Of a stretch of DNA of 64,000 nucleotides, positions 23,807 to 33,810 are shown piece after piece. Made by a program: the position numbers and the translations under genes. The first letter of the stretch is position 1. Every line of letters begins with the position of its first letter. Source of the stretch: Paenibacillus sp. NFR01 (GTDB taxonomy: Bacteria; Bacillota; Bacilli; Paenibacillales; Paenibacillaceae); assembly GCF_900111565.1 (NCBI RefSeq), contig NZ_FOIK01000005.1:62001-126000 (forward strand), read 5' to 3'. The notes under the pieces were generated by a model. The model ran no database searches and was not told the DNA's origin. It was given only the letters and a program-made list of their open reading frames with translations.

Positions 23807-25213
23807 ATGGAGCCGAATTTACAGATAAGCCCGGCGCCCCAGGGACGGATCCCGAGGCTGCTGGACAAATATTTTACCGGGCAAACGATGGATTACCGCC
23901 AGATGATCTCCTTGTTTATTCCGATCCTGGTGGATCAGGCCTTTATCGTCGGGTTGAACCTCATCAATGCGGCGATGGTCAGCTCCTCGGGCGTGGATGC
24001 TATCAGCGCGGTCAATATGATCGATTCCCTGAATATTTTTCTAATCAGCGTCTTTATCGCCGTGGCAACGGGCGGAACGGTCGTGGTGGCCCAGTATAAA
24101 GGGAGCGGCAATGAAGCCATGGTCTCCAAAGCGACGGCCGGGGCGGTCTCTTCGGTATCGCTGATTGCGCTGCTCATCGGCCTGATCGGCATTGTGTTTC
24201 ATAACCCTCTGCTGCATTTGCTGTTCGGGGCGGCGTCGCCGGAGGTAACGGACAATGCGCGTACGTATCTGATCGGCAGCGGTTTCTCGTATGTGGGCAT
24301 CGCCGTGGTAGAAGCGGTCTGCGGCGCGCTGCGCGGGATTGGCCGGAGCCGGGCTTCGCTGGTGCTGTCGCTGATTATGAACTTTTCGTATGTGCTGCTG
24401 AATCTGCTGCTGATAACCGGTATGGATATGGGCGTGCTGGGGTTGTCCATTTCCGTCAATATCTCCAGATATCTGGCCGCCGCGTGCGCGCTGGTGTACC
24501 TGTTCCGTCTGGACAGCAGCCTGCATGTGGCCGTTCGCGACTTGCTCAAAGTCAACTTCGGGATGCTGAAGCGGATTATGTCGGTAGGCATGCCGTTTGC
24601 GGCGGAGCAAATGTTTTTTAACGGGGGGAAAATCCTCACCCAGATCTTCATCGTCAGCCTCGGCACGTACGCGCTGGCCACCAATGCAATCTGTTCGTCG
24701 CTCGCCGGCGTCATGCAGATTCCGGCCAATGCGCTGTCGCTGACGCTCATTACGGTAGTCGGCCAATGTATCGGTGCCGGAAATGCCGGGGATGCACGCA
24801 AATTCGTCAAGTCGTACCTGTGGCTGTCGAGCTTGTCCTTTGTGCTGATGGGCCTCTTGATGCTGCCGCTGTTCCATCCTCTGATGTCGCTGTTCCAGCC
24901 GCCGGAAGAGATCGTGCGCGATATCTTCATCGTCTGGCTGATCAATACCATTGCCCAGATTCCGCTGTGGTCGGTCAGCTTTATCACGCCTTCGGCCCTG
25001 CGGGCGGCGGGCGATGCCAAATATACGTCGATGGTCTCCATGCTGTCGATGTGGCTGTTCCGCGTCGTGCTCGGCTACCTGCTTGGCATCGTGTTCCATA
25101 TGGGCATTGTCGGGGTGTGGCTGGCGATGAACTGCGAGTGGGGCGTGCGGGGCTTTATCTTCCTACGGCGTTTCTTTTACGGGGATAAATGGGTAAAGCA
25201 TAAGTTAATCTAG
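23807..25213 (+). CDS. MATE-family efflux transporter
   Basis: 468 residues with about twelve membrane helices in two homologous halves, as in multidrug and toxic compound extrusion proteins. Recognisable segments are LFIPILVDQAFIVGLNLINAAMVSSSG near residue 45, ALRGIGRSRASLVLSL in the first half and GQCIGAGNAGDARKFVKSYL in the second. These use proton or sodium gradients to export drugs or metabolites across the cytoplasmic membrane. The ATG is preceded by GAAAGAGG at short spacing. The gene stands alone between the tRNA terminator and its own terminator. The substrate cannot be inferred. Confidence 0.9.
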   Translation: MEPNLQISPAPQGRIPRLLDKYFTGQTMDYRQMISLFIPILVDQAFIVGLNLINAAMVSSSGVDAISAVNMIDSLNIFLISVFIAVATGGTVVVAQYKGSGNEAMVSKATAGAVSSVSLIALLIGLIGIVFHNPLLHLLFGAASPEVTDNARTYLIGSGFSYVGIAVVEAVCGALRGIGRSRASLVLSLIMNFSYVLLNLLLITGMDMGVLGLSISVNISRYLAAACALVYLFRLDSSLHVAVRDLLKVNFGMLKRIMSVGMPFAAEQMFFNGGKILTQIFIVSLGTYALATNAICSSLAGVMQIPANALSLTLITVVGQCIGAGNAGDARKFVKSYLWLSSLSFVLMGLLMLPLFHPLMSLFQPPEEIVRDIFIVWLINTIAQIPLWSVSFITPSALRAAGDAKYTSMVSMLSMWLFRVVLGYLLGIVFHMGIVGVWLAMNCEWGVRGFIFLRRFFYGDKWVKHKLI

Positions 25214-25290
25214 CCAAAGTCAGGACTAAATGTTATATATATTTTTTCTTTACTCCACTATTTGGGGTAAAAATAGAGCAGACCATTCGG

Positions 25291-25317
25291 CCGCTTTCAG
25301 CAGAAAGCGGTTTTTTT
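25291..25317 (+). terminator. Intrinsic terminator after the MATE gene
   Basis: CCGCTTTC (25291-25298), loop AGCA, GAAAGCGG (25303-25310), then seven T. The 331-base gap 25214-25544 holds this and the protease promoter; otherwise it is AT-rich with nothing else I can support. Confidence 0.92.
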
Positions 25318-25418
25318 GTGCGTTTTTCTCTTCGTACCCTCGCTTTTTTCGGAAAAACGGCGTTTATTCTCCTTATATTTCCTTTTATTCTGTGCGTTTT
25401 ATCATACGATTACCCCAA

Positions 25419-25447
25419 TTTACATCTAAAAACCTACAGATTATATT
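25419..25447 (+). promoter_or_regulatory. Promoter of the SLH subtilase gene
   Basis: TTTACA (25419-25424), 17 bp, TATATT (25442-25447), leaving an untranslated leader of about 90 bases before the ATG. Confidence 0.6.
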
Positions 25448-25544
25448 AAGTAAAAAAATTGGGTCCAAGCACTTTAACAGTTTAGTAGTTTAGCAGCAGA
25501 AAGCAGAAATTCATCTATTCATTATGAGGTAATGGAGGAGTCAA

Positions 25545-28500
25545 ATGAAGCGCAGAACAATGGAACGTTTGTTTTCCGGCACAATCGCAGGGGGGATGCT
25601 GGTTTCTACCTTGCTGGCCCCTGCCGCTTTTGCGGCGCCTTCCGCCAGCGGCAAGCTCACCACAGAACAGGCGGCAGCTATTCTCAAGAATCTGACCCCG
25701 GCACAACGCCAGGCGCTGGAGAAGGTCAGTGCCAGTACCGGGCCGGTCATTTCGCCCGGAATTAACACCGAGAGTTCGGATCTTGTCAACGTCATCGTCC
25801 AGTTTATCCCTGAACCAGCTGCAGTAGCCGGACTGGAAAGTTCCGGACAATCGCGGAAATTTTCGTTGACCTCCGCGGAGGACCAGGTAGAGCAGTCCCA
25901 TAAGGACTTCAAGACGTTTATCAATCAACTGAAGATCAGCACATTTCAGAGAGGCAGCGCACGCGCTTACAATCCCTCGGGAATTTCGATCTATCAGGAG
26001 TACCGCGAAGCATTTAATGGCGCGGCTGTGACCTTGCCGGGGACGGCTGTGGGGGATTTGGCGAGTTCAGGGCTGGTCAAAAAGATCTGGAAAGATACTA
26101 CAGTTCAATTGCCGGAGGATTCGGTTGTGCCTACCGATCTTACAGGGGATGCTGCCTCCTTGGTTGGGACTGAAGGAGAAGAAGGCGGCGGAAACGACAA
26201 GAAGATGATGGAAAGTTTTCCGGTCATCGGGGTAGACAAGCTGCATGACGAAGGTGTGACCGGTGAAGGCATCAAGGTAGGCGTTCTGGATACCGGGATT
26301 GACTACAATCACCCTGATTTAACCAATGTTTATCACGGATACCGTAAGACCGAAGGTGAAAATCCGGCGGCTGTCGATCCAGCCAGCGTCAAGGGCTGGG
26401 ACTTTATCGACAATGATGCCGATCCGATGGAGACCACATACAAAGATTGGGAGGCAGCGGGTAAGCCGGAATCCGCATCGGAAGAATATTATACTTCCCA
26501 CGGTACGCATGTATCCGGGACCATTGCCGGTCAGCAGGCCAATGGTGTCGATTATGCCGCCCTGGGCGTTGCGCCCGGAGTCGAACTGTATTCCTACCGT
26601 GTTCTCGGGCCCTATGGATCTGGCGCCAACAGCGGCATTATTGCTGGAATCGACAAAGCGGTGCAGGACGGAATGGATGTGATCAACCTTTCGCTCGGTT
26701 CAAAGTTGAATGATCCGCTCGACCCGACGTCTATAGCCATCAATAACGCAATGCTTGCCGGCGTAGTCAGCGTAATTGCCGCAGGCAACGACGGTCCAAA
26801 GGCGAGTACGCTCGGAACACCGGGTGCCAGCGCACTGGGTATCACTGTCGGTGCCTCCAGCGTGCCGATACACATTCCTACGGTTACAGCTTCCGTATAT
26901 GATGCGGCGGTTTCGGCAGCCGGAGATGACGAGTCTGCTACGGTAACGGATACGGTCTACCAGCCGCTGACCATGAAGCTGTTCGGCGAAGAGTTCAATT
27001 ATGAACCTAGCAGCATTGTCGGTACGGAACTGGAAGTCGTTTATGCAGGCCTGGGCAAGGCGGAGGATTTCACCGGCCTGGATGTAAACGGCAAGGTTGC
27101 GCTTATCGCGCGCGGGGAGATCGGCTTGAATGTCAAAATCAAAAATGCCGCCAAAGCCGGTGCGGCCGCTGCTCTTATCTATAATAATACAACCGGTTAT
27201 ATCGATAATTATCTGGGCGAGGCTTCGGGCTTTATTCCGACCTTCCAGATCCTGCAGGCGGACGGCGAGAGCCTGAAGAAGATGGCCAAGCCCTATATCC
27301 GCTTTACGGATGCGAGCGATACATTGTCCCAAGGTGATGCGCTGGCCGATTTCAGCTCGCGGGGACCGGTAGCTGGAACAGATGACATCAAGCCTGACCT
27401 GGTAGCTCCGGGTGTGGCGATCTTCTCCACCTATCCGGTGTATATGAACGATCCGGTGAACCAGAGCAATTACGATATCGCCTATACGCGGATGTCGGGT
27501 ACTTCCATGGCGACTCCGCATGTGGCCGGCATCGCCGCCTTGATTCTTCAAAAGCATCCGAATTATACGCCTTTTGATGTAAAAGCTGCGCTGATGAATA
27601 CCAGTGTTGACTTATATAAGGACTATTCGGTGTATGAAGTCGGTGCTGGACGGGTTGATGCTTACCGCGCAGTTCATGCCGATACAACCGTTAAAGTGCT
27701 GGATACAACCACCAGTGTTTCAGCTGACAATAATTACGTAGATATTCAGGATATTACCGGTTCCCTGAATTACGGAAGCGTGTATACCGAGGAAGGCAAG
27801 ACCACTTCGGTCAGTAAGACGCTGGAGCTGGACAACCGGGCCGAGAGCGCCAAGTCGTATCACCTGGAGCTGGAGCTGCCTTCAGGCGCACCGATTACCC
27901 TAAGCAGCAATGAAGTATCCGTACCTGCGGATTCCAGCGTCACGTACAATGCCGAGCTGCAGGTCAATCAAACGGTGCCGAACGGAACCTATGAAGGATA
28001 TCTTCATGTAATCAATATAGACGATGCTGCGGATGTATACCAATTGCCGCTGCTCATCCGGGTATCGGACAAAGGCGTTGATTACCTGGAAATGGCTTCA
28101 CCTGCAATTTCCAATAACTATGTGAAACACGCCTTCTCAAGTGAGGTCAGCATGACTTACCTTGGTCTTAAGAGTCCAATGGAGACGATCGATTTCTATC
28201 TTAAGGATTACAACACCGGAGAAGTGCTCGGTTTCCTGGGTATGATGGATGCTTCGAGTCTTCCGGCAGGCAAAGATCTCTATTTGATGAATATATTCAA
28301 GGGTTATGTCTATCCGTTTACGGAAGACGGAAGCATCTCCGAAATCTCCCGTTTTGTTCAGGAGGGCGAATATGTACTGGAGGCGTTCGCTACAGCTGCG
28401 GACGGTGAAACCTATCAGGTGGAAGCTCCGATGATATTGGTAGATAACACAGCTCCGGAACTTTCGCTTCAGACGACGAATGCTGCCGGAGACACTACTG

Positions 28501-30983
28501 CACTGACTCCGCAGGTCATTGAAGTGAACGATGATTCGCTGTTCACGACAGAAACGTACCAAGGCAAAGAAATTTCCGCCATTTGGGTACATGCGAACAT
28601 TACGGACAACAGCATAACGCCGCTCCAGGAGGCGGGGTACGACTATGATCAAAGCGACAATACAGTAGCCGCTTATGAATACGGCAGCCCGTTCATTTCA
28701 CGATACTTTACACCGGATTCGAACGGTGACTTCCGTTTCGGGATCACTAAGGAGGATTTCGCATCGGAACCTTATGAGCTGCGGCTCTTTGGCTGGGACC
28801 CTGCAACGGTGGGAACGGACTGGCTCGGCAACAAATATGTGTTTCTGACTCCGGATACCACTTACGCACTGACCGAGCTGGATAAGACTTCGGTGCAAGT
28901 AGGCGATACCTTCACGGCTACAATCAACATGAACAATCTGAAGGCATTCACCGGAGCCGAGTTTACCCTTGAGGATTTCTCCGGCGACTTTAAGCTGGAA
29001 TCCATGGAAGCAACGGACCAATTCAAAGCGCTCGCGGCTGACCAAGGGGCAACGATAGACATTCAGCGAGAGGCGTCAAATCCATACTATAGCAATGTAA
29101 AAGTGAAACTGGAAGGGGAGAACCTCGCGGGAATCGACGGCGATGTGCCGCTGCTGACCCTCAAATACAAGGTGACCGCCGATGACTACTATGAAAAGGT
29201 GGCGACCATTCTTGCGACCGGCCTTACCGTGACGCAAGCGGGAGCGGAGGAAACCGTATATACGCCGTCTTACACAACGGATTATATGGATTTCGTCTCC
29301 CACACTTCGCGCCTCTATGGAAACGTAATTCCGGAAGCTTTTTTGGTAAACGGGGATCGTCAATTCGGCAAGGATTACAGCAAGATGAACTTCAACGTGT
29401 ATGCGGAAACCGCCTCGGGCGAAAAATATACGGCAACGATTGACAATAGCGCCCAATACAATATTACGTCCATTCCCGTCACCGATGACGTTATCAAAGT
29501 AACCTTCAAAGCACCGGGGCATACCTCCGTCACCTATTCGACGGTGGATTATAAGATTGAGAATGGCAAGCTAATCGGAGCACGGCAGCGGCTGAACCTG
29601 AATGGCGCGCTAGCCGGCGACGTGAACGGCGACGAAGTGATCGATATTCTGGATTTGGAGCAGGCTGGTTTGGCTTACAAATCGAGCAATTTCAAGTCGG
29701 ACATCAATCAGGACGGAATCGTCGATGACAAGGATATCCAGTTCATTGTGAGCAATTTCCTCAAGCTTGGACAGAATGCCGCAGCCGATGCGGTGGCTAA
29801 GGACAACATCGGAGGCGTTGGCCTGGATGCGATGCTGGAGATCATCAAGAGCCGTGCGCTGAATAGTGGCACCGTCGACACTGCTTCCGAGCAAACCGTA
29901 TCCGCCTCCGATTTGGCGGCTGTAGCTAGCGGTGCAGTAACCATTGAAGGTAAAACGGGTATTCCGCTGAAGCTGCCGGCCAATGCGGGAGAACTGCTTA
30001 AAGGCAACAGCCTGGCAGTGCGGACCGATGCCGGAACGGTAACGATTCCGGCTGAAGTACTCCAGGCACTGGCGGCACAGGCGAATGACAATCATCAAGG
30101 CAATGTCTACTTAACGATTGCTGCGAAGGCAGTAACGCCTTCATCCGCTGAAACGGGTGTAGCGCTGACCTCTGGCGGCGTTTATGATTTCAACCTGTCC
30201 TACAAGAAAGCGGACGGCGAAGTGGTTCGGCTTGCAGCCTTCCCGAAAGACGCGCAGCTGACATTGTCTTACGACAGCAGTCTGAATGCCGATCTGGCGG
30301 GTATCTACTATCTGAACGAAAAGACCTCCGCTTGGGAATATACCGGCGGCGAGGTCAACGCGGCACAGCACACTATCACCGCAAACGTAGGCCACTTCAG
30401 CACTTATGGTGTACTGGCCTACGATAAGAGCTTCACCGATCTTTCCGCTTCTCACTGGGCGGCGGGAGCCATTAAGGCATTGTCTGCGAAGCATATCGTT
30501 ACCGGGCAGTCGGATACGAAGTTCGCTCCGAATGCCAAGACATCGCGCGCGGAGTTCGTAGCGATGATCGTGCGGGCGCTGGGACTGAAGGCGCAAGCGC
30601 CTGCTGCGGGCCAGTTCAGCGACGTTGCGTCAGGAGCGTGGTATGCGGATGAGATTGCCGCGGCTCATGCAGCCGGACTGGTGAACGGACTTACGCAAAC
30701 AACCTTCGCGCCAAACAAGAGCATTACCCGTGAAGGAATGGCGGTTATCGCCATGAAGGCATATGAATATGCGACCGCCAAGCAAGCAGGCTTACCGGCA
30801 AGTGAACAGCAATATAAGGATCAGGCCGCGATTTCTTCCTGGGCGGCGGACCGCATCGCCGAAGCGGCTGCGCTTTCCATCATGTCCGGGCACGCAAGCG
30901 GATTGTTCGCTCCGAAAGAAGCGGCAAGCCGTGCGGAAACGGCGCAAACCATTTATAACCTGCTGAGCGCGGCAGAAAAATAA
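25545..30983 (+). CDS. Giant S-layer-anchored subtilisin-like protease with cohesin-, dockerin- and SLH-type domains
   Basis: 1812 residues. A signal peptide (1-31, ending AFA-A) is followed by an inhibitor-like propeptide (about 50-200), then the S8 catalytic domain with Asp249 (GVLDTGIDYNH), His319 (SHGTHVSGT) and Ser654 (GTSMATPHVAG). A PA-type insert lies at about 475-600. Beta-sandwich domains follow; about 1105-1235 (TSVQVGDTFTATINMNNL) looks like a cohesin and about 1355-1408 has two Ca-binding dockerin-type repeats (DVNGDEVIDILDL and DINQDGIVDDKDI). Three SLH domains (about 1628-1812) should bind the cell-wall polysaccharide. The enzyme is therefore exported and wall-bound. GGAGGAG precedes the ATG. 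A cohesin-like and a dockerin-like module in one chain is notable. Confidence 0.92.
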   Translation: MKRRTMERLFSGTIAGGMLVSTLLAPAAFAAPSASGKLTTEQAAAILKNLTPAQRQALEKVSASTGPVISPGINTESSDLVNVIVQFIPEPAAVAGLESSGQSRKFSLTSAEDQVEQSHKDFKTFINQLKISTFQRGSARAYNPSGISIYQEYREAFNGAAVTLPGTAVGDLASSGLVKKIWKDTTVQLPEDSVVPTDLTGDAASLVGTEGEEGGGNDKKMMESFPVIGVDKLHDEGVTGEGIKVGVLDTGIDYNHPDLTNVYHGYRKTEGENPAAVDPASVKGWDFIDNDADPMETTYKDWEAAGKPESASEEYYTSHGTHVSGTIAGQQANGVDYAALGVAPGVELYSYRVLGPYGSGANSGIIAGIDKAVQDGMDVINLSLGSKLNDPLDPTSIAINNAMLAGVVSVIAAGNDGPKASTLGTPGASALGITVGASSVPIHIPTVTASVYDAAVSAAGDDESATVTDTVYQPLTMKLFGEEFNYEPSSIVGTELEVVYAGLGKAEDFTGLDVNGKVALIARGEIGLNVKIKNAAKAGAAAALIYNNTTGYIDNYLGEASGFIPTFQILQADGESLKKMAKPYIRFTDASDTLSQGDALADFSSRGPVAGTDDIKPDLVAPGVAIFSTYPVYMNDPVNQSNYDIAYTRMSGTSMATPHVAGIAALILQKHPNYTPFDVKAALMNTSVDLYKDYSVYEVGAGRVDAYRAVHADTTVKVLDTTTSVSADNNYVDIQDITGSLNYGSVYTEEGKTTSVSKTLELDNRAESAKSYHLELELPSGAPITLSSNEVSVPADSSVTYNAELQVNQTVPNGTYEGYLHVINIDDAADVYQLPLLIRVSDKGVDYLEMASPAISNNYVKHAFSSEVSMTYLGLKSPMETIDFYLKDYNTGEVLGFLGMMDASSLPAGKDLYLMNIFKGYVYPFTEDGSISEISRFVQEGEYVLEAFATAADGETYQVEAPMILVDNTAPELSLQTTNAAGDTTALTPQVIEVNDDSLFTTETYQGKEISAIWVHANITDNSITPLQEAGYDYDQSDNTVAAYEYGSPFISRYFTPDSNGDFRFGITKEDFASEPYELRLFGWDPATVGTDWLGNKYVFLTPDTTYALTELDKTSVQVGDTFTATINMNNLKAFTGAEFTLEDFSGDFKLESMEATDQFKALAADQGATIDIQREASNPYYSNVKVKLEGENLAGIDGDVPLLTLKYKVTADDYYEKVATILATGLTVTQAGAEETVYTPSYTTDYMDFVSHTSRLYGNVIPEAFLVNGDRQFGKDYSKMNFNVYAETASGEKYTATIDNSAQYNITSIPVTDDVIKVTFKAPGHTSVTYSTVDYKIENGKLIGARQRLNLNGALAGDVNGDEVIDILDLEQAGLAYKSSNFKSDINQDGIVDDKDIQFIVSNFLKLGQNAAADAVAKDNIGGVGLDAMLEIIKSRALNSGTVDTASEQTVSASDLAAVASGAVTIEGKTGIPLKLPANAGELLKGNSLAVRTDAGTVTIPAEVLQALAAQANDNHQGNVYLTIAAKAVTPSSAETGVALTSGGVYDFNLSYKKADGEVVRLAAFPKDAQLTLSYDSSLNADLAGIYYLNEKTSAWEYTGGEVNAAQHTITANVGHFSTYGVLAYDKSFTDLSASHWAAGAIKALSAKHIVTGQSDTKFAPNAKTSRAEFVAMIVRALGLKAQAPAAGQFSDVASGAWYADEIAAAHAAGLVNGLTQTTFAPNKSITREGMAVIAMKAYEYATAKQAGLPASEQQYKDQAAISSWAADRIAEAAALSIMSGHASGLFAPKEAASRAETAQTIYNLLSAAEK

Positions 30984-31009
30984 CATCATATTGCAAGGAT
31001 TAAGGGAAG

Positions 31010-31056
31010 AGCCGGGAATAATTACCGCTGAAAATGCGGTAATTGCCCGGCTTTTT
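31010..31056 (+). terminator. Intrinsic terminator after the subtilase gene
   Basis: AGCCGGG (31010-31016) pairs with CCCGGCT (31046-31052) around an inner AATTACCGC/GCGGTAATT stem, then TTTT. Confidence 0.9.
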
Positions 31057-31070
31057 CTATTAACTGACTA

Positions 31071-31098
31071 TTGGCTCATTTTCTGAGCGTTGTATAAT
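31071..31098 (+). promoter_or_regulatory. Promoter of the HTH/TPR regulator gene
   Basis: TTGGCT (31071-31076), 16 bp, TATAAT (31093-31098). The -10 overlaps an in-frame ATG at 31097, which therefore cannot be the start. Confidence 0.7.
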
Positions 31099-31144
31099 GG
31101 AGAAAGGCTTACGGCTGTATTTTCACGGAAATGAGGACTGGAGA

Positions 31145-32392
31145 ATGACTGAGGGCAAAATTATCAAGCACTACCGGGAGAAGCAGCAATTAACCCAACG
31201 GGAGCTTGGCCAGGGGATCTGTTCCGTTACTCATTTAAGCAAAATAGAACGGGGGATCACCGAATATTCTCCGGAAATCATCGACTTGTTGTGTGAGCGC
31301 CTCCATATCGAAATGGCCACAGAGGTAGAACGGTTCCACGAGACCCAACGCCAATTGAATGAATGGCATAATGCGATGGTGATGCAGCGGTCAAAGGAAG
31401 CGGAGACGCTGAAAGCGCAGATCGAGCAGGAGCCCCTTAAGGATTTGCCTGATTACAAAATCCCGTATCCGCTGCTGCTGATCCGCTACCATCTCTACAA
31501 TAGTGACTTGAAGCCGGCTCAGCGGCTGATTCGCGAGTTTCAGAAGGAAGAATACGCTTCGACGTATGTGCGGAATTATTTCAAGCATCTTCAGGGGATT
31601 TATTATTTTTTGTCGGGCAAATTTCTGGACTGTATCGGCGTTCTGACAGACATCGACGAGTCGGAGTATACCGAACAGGAGTTTTACTATCATTTGGCAC
31701 TCGCCTACCATTCGATCCATTCCAATATCATTGCCTATTATTATGGGGAAAAAGCACTGCAATATTTCCGGAAGACGCTGAATCTGGTTCGGATTATCGA
31801 TACCGAAAGCCTGCTGCTGATTCAGCTCAGCGTCAATGAGCCACATTATTTTGCGATTGCCAAGCAATCGTATGAGAACTTGATCAAAGCTTGCGAACTC
31901 TGCGGTTCAATGGACCGTAAATATAAATTGCTTCATAATCTGGCCTACGAGCATATGCGCCGGGGGCTGTACGACGCGGCAGCCGGACTGTTCCGCCAGG
32001 TGATGGAGCTGGTGTCCGATTCGAATCACCCGTTCTACCTGACGGCGCTGGATTGCTATATTACCTCCTGTGCTGGCGCAAAGCGGTTGCCTGTCTCCGA
32101 ACTGCTGGCCTTAACCTATCAGGGGCTGACACTGGCATTGGAGCGAAAGGACAACCGGACCATTAATTTCAACCTGCTGGTCCTGTCGCTGAAGGAGGAA
32201 TGGCAAACGTATTACCGATATATTGAAGAAGAGGCATTGCCCCATTTCCGCAGCCATGGAGATACTTACCAGATTGAGCGTTATGAGCGCAAACTGCTGG
32301 ACCATTACTTGAAGAGCGGCGAGCGCGATAAGGCGCTGGATCTTTCGCTTTCCATTATTGGCGCCATAAGCACCGGGTTGGAGGATTATTAA
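31145..32392 (+). CDS. XRE-type HTH regulator with TPR-like C-terminus
   Basis: 415 residues. An XRE/Cro helix-turn-helix fills about 1-65 (IIKHYREKQQLTQRELGQGI, CSVTHLSKIERGITEYSPE); the remaining 350 residues are helical with tetratricopeptide-like repeats (EFYYHLALAYHSIHSNIIAYYYGEKAL, YKLLHNLAYEHMRRGLYDAAAGLFRQVMEL). This is the layout of RRNPP regulators (Rgg, PlcR, NprR relatives), many of which are switched by small imported peptides. The start at 31145 has GAGGACTGGAG upstream, and the promoter position excludes the ATG at 31097. I find no obvious pheromone gene next to it, so peptide control is only a possibility. It is cytoplasmic and monocistronic. Confidence 0.8.
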   Translation: MTEGKIIKHYREKQQLTQRELGQGICSVTHLSKIERGITEYSPEIIDLLCERLHIEMATEVERFHETQRQLNEWHNAMVMQRSKEAETLKAQIEQEPLKDLPDYKIPYPLLLIRYHLYNSDLKPAQRLIREFQKEEYASTYVRNYFKHLQGIYYFLSGKFLDCIGVLTDIDESEYTEQEFYYHLALAYHSIHSNIIAYYYGEKALQYFRKTLNLVRIIDTESLLLIQLSVNEPHYFAIAKQSYENLIKACELCGSMDRKYKLLHNLAYEHMRRGLYDAAAGLFRQVMELVSDSNHPFYLTALDCYITSCAGAKRLPVSELLALTYQGLTLALERKDNRTINFNLLVLSLKEEWQTYYRYIEEEALPHFRSHGDTYQIERYERKLLDHYLKSGERDKALDLSLSIIGAISTGLEDY

Positions 32393-32407
32393 AGGATTCC
32401 CGCATAT

Positions 32408-32456
32408 TGAAAAAGATTGCCGGCACGCAGAACAGGGTCTGCATGCGGCAATCTTT
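32408..32456 (-). terminator. Terminator of the GH4 operon
   Basis: AAAGATTGCCG (32412-32422) pairs exactly with CGGCAATCTTT (32446-32456), with an inner GCAGA/TCTGC stem. The minus-strand side ends in a U-rich run, so it mainly serves the GH4 operon; the plus strand lacks a U run. Confidence 0.75.
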
Positions 32457-32463
32457 GGCGGGG

Positions 32464-33801
32464 TTAATTCCGGACGGCGGGAGCGTCCTCTCCGGGCGCA
32501 AAAAACTTCGGCAGCAACGCCTTGTTCGCCTCCAGCATTTCCTCCAGCAGATTCATCGCCGTCTGCACGGAAGGAACGAGCGGATGATGGACCAGCGCCT
32601 GCAGGGCCAGGTCGCGGTCGCCGGTAACGGCGGCGTCGATGGCCAGCCGTTCGTAGGTTTTGACGGCGTGAATCAGGCCCTTGGCCATCGGCGGGAACGT
32701 TGTAATCGGCAGCGGCAGCGGTCCGGTCTTGGTGACGACGCAATTGACCTCAATGCTGGCGTCATCCGGCAAAAAGTCGATGATCCCGCGGTTCGCCACG
32801 TTCAAGGTCTGGATATCGTTTCTTCCGTTATGCAGCGAGACCATCAGATTGACCGCGGCCTCGGAATAAAAAGCGCCGCCGCGCTGTTCCAGCTGCTTCG
32901 GCTTCTCCTTCAGCTCCGGATCGCTGTACAGGGTGAACAGCTGTTCCTCCACGCGTTTGACGACCTCGGCGCGGTTCTCGCCGCAACCGAGCGATTCCAG
33001 CTGCTCCTCCAGCATGGCGTCGGTCATATAGAAATATTTCAAATAGTAGGAAGGCAGTGCCCGCAAGGAACGGAGAAAGACCGGATTCCATTCCCGGGCC
33101 GGAACATTGGCTGCGCTGTAGCCTGAAGTATCCGCAAGCAGCTCCTCCAGCTTGTCTTCGCCGCCGACTTCGACCCGGCTGACCCAATGCAGGTGGTTGA
33201 GGCCGACGAACTCGGCGTAGACCTGCTCCGGGGGGACGCCGTATTTGCCGGACACCTGTTTGATCAGGCCGATCGGAGCGTTGCACAGCCCGGCGGTCTT
33301 GACCTTGGAATACCGCAGCACCGCTTCGGTCACCATGCCGGCCGGGTTAGTGAAGTTCAACAGCCAGGCGTTCGGGGCCAGCTCTTCGATATCGCGGCAG
33401 ATGTCCAGGATGACCGGGATCGTGCGCAGCGCCTTCAGCATGCCGCCCGGGCCGGTCGTCTCCTGGCCGATGACGCCGTATTTCGGCGGAATCGCTTCGT
33501 CGCGCGCTCTGGCGTCAAGTTGACCGACGCGGATCTGGGTGCTGACGAAGTCGGCGCCGGATATGGCCTGCCGGCGGTCGGTCGTAAGGTGCACGGTAAT
33601 CGGCAGTCCCGAGCGCTCCACCATGCGTTTAGCCAGATTGCCGACGATGTTGAGTTTGCGCGCGCCTGCATCGATATCTACCAGCCAAAGCTCCCGTACC
33701 GGCAGCGCATCATAATGGTTGATAAAGCCCTCCACCAGCTCGGGCGTATAAGAGGAGCCTCCGCCGATCACGGCGATTTTTAAGCCTTCGGTTGCTGTCA
33801 T
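32464..33801 (-). CDS. GH4 6-phospho-glycosidase (probable 6-phospho-beta-glucosidase)
   Basis: 445 residues of glycoside hydrolase family 4, enzymes that need NAD and a divalent metal and cleave phosphorylated disaccharides by a redox-assisted mechanism in the cytoplasm. Seen are the NAD loop IAVIGGGSSYTPELVEG, LLNFTNPAGMVTEAV, the metal Cys in GLCNAPIG and the metal His in FVGLNHLHW. The C-terminal LPLPITTFPP is also typical of the 6-phospho-beta-glucosidase branch (LicH/CelF-like). It is the last gene of a LacI-kinase-GH4 operon, 9 bases after the kinase stop. No PTS or transporter is adjacent, so the operon kinase may make the phosphorylated substrate or process the product. Confidence 0.92.
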   Translation of the reverse strand: MTATEGLKIAVIGGGSSYTPELVEGFINHYDALPVRELWLVDIDAGARKLNIVGNLAKRMVERSGLPITVHLTTDRRQAISGADFVSTQIRVGQLDARARDEAIPPKYGVIGQETTGPGGMLKALRTIPVILDICRDIEELAPNAWLLNFTNPAGMVTEAVLRYSKVKTAGLCNAPIGLIKQVSGKYGVPPEQVYAEFVGLNHLHWVSRVEVGGEDKLEELLADTSGYSAANVPAREWNPVFLRSLRALPSYYLKYFYMTDAMLEEQLESLGCGENRAEVVKRVEEQLFTLYSDPELKEKPKQLEQRGGAFYSEAAVNLMVSLHNGRNDIQTLNVANRGIIDFLPDDASIEVNCVVTKTGPLPLPITTFPPMAKGLIHAVKTYERLAIDAAVTGDRDLALQALVHHPLVPSVQTAMNLLEEMLEANKALLPKFFAPGEDAPAVRN

Positions 33802-33810
33802 ATTCTTAAG

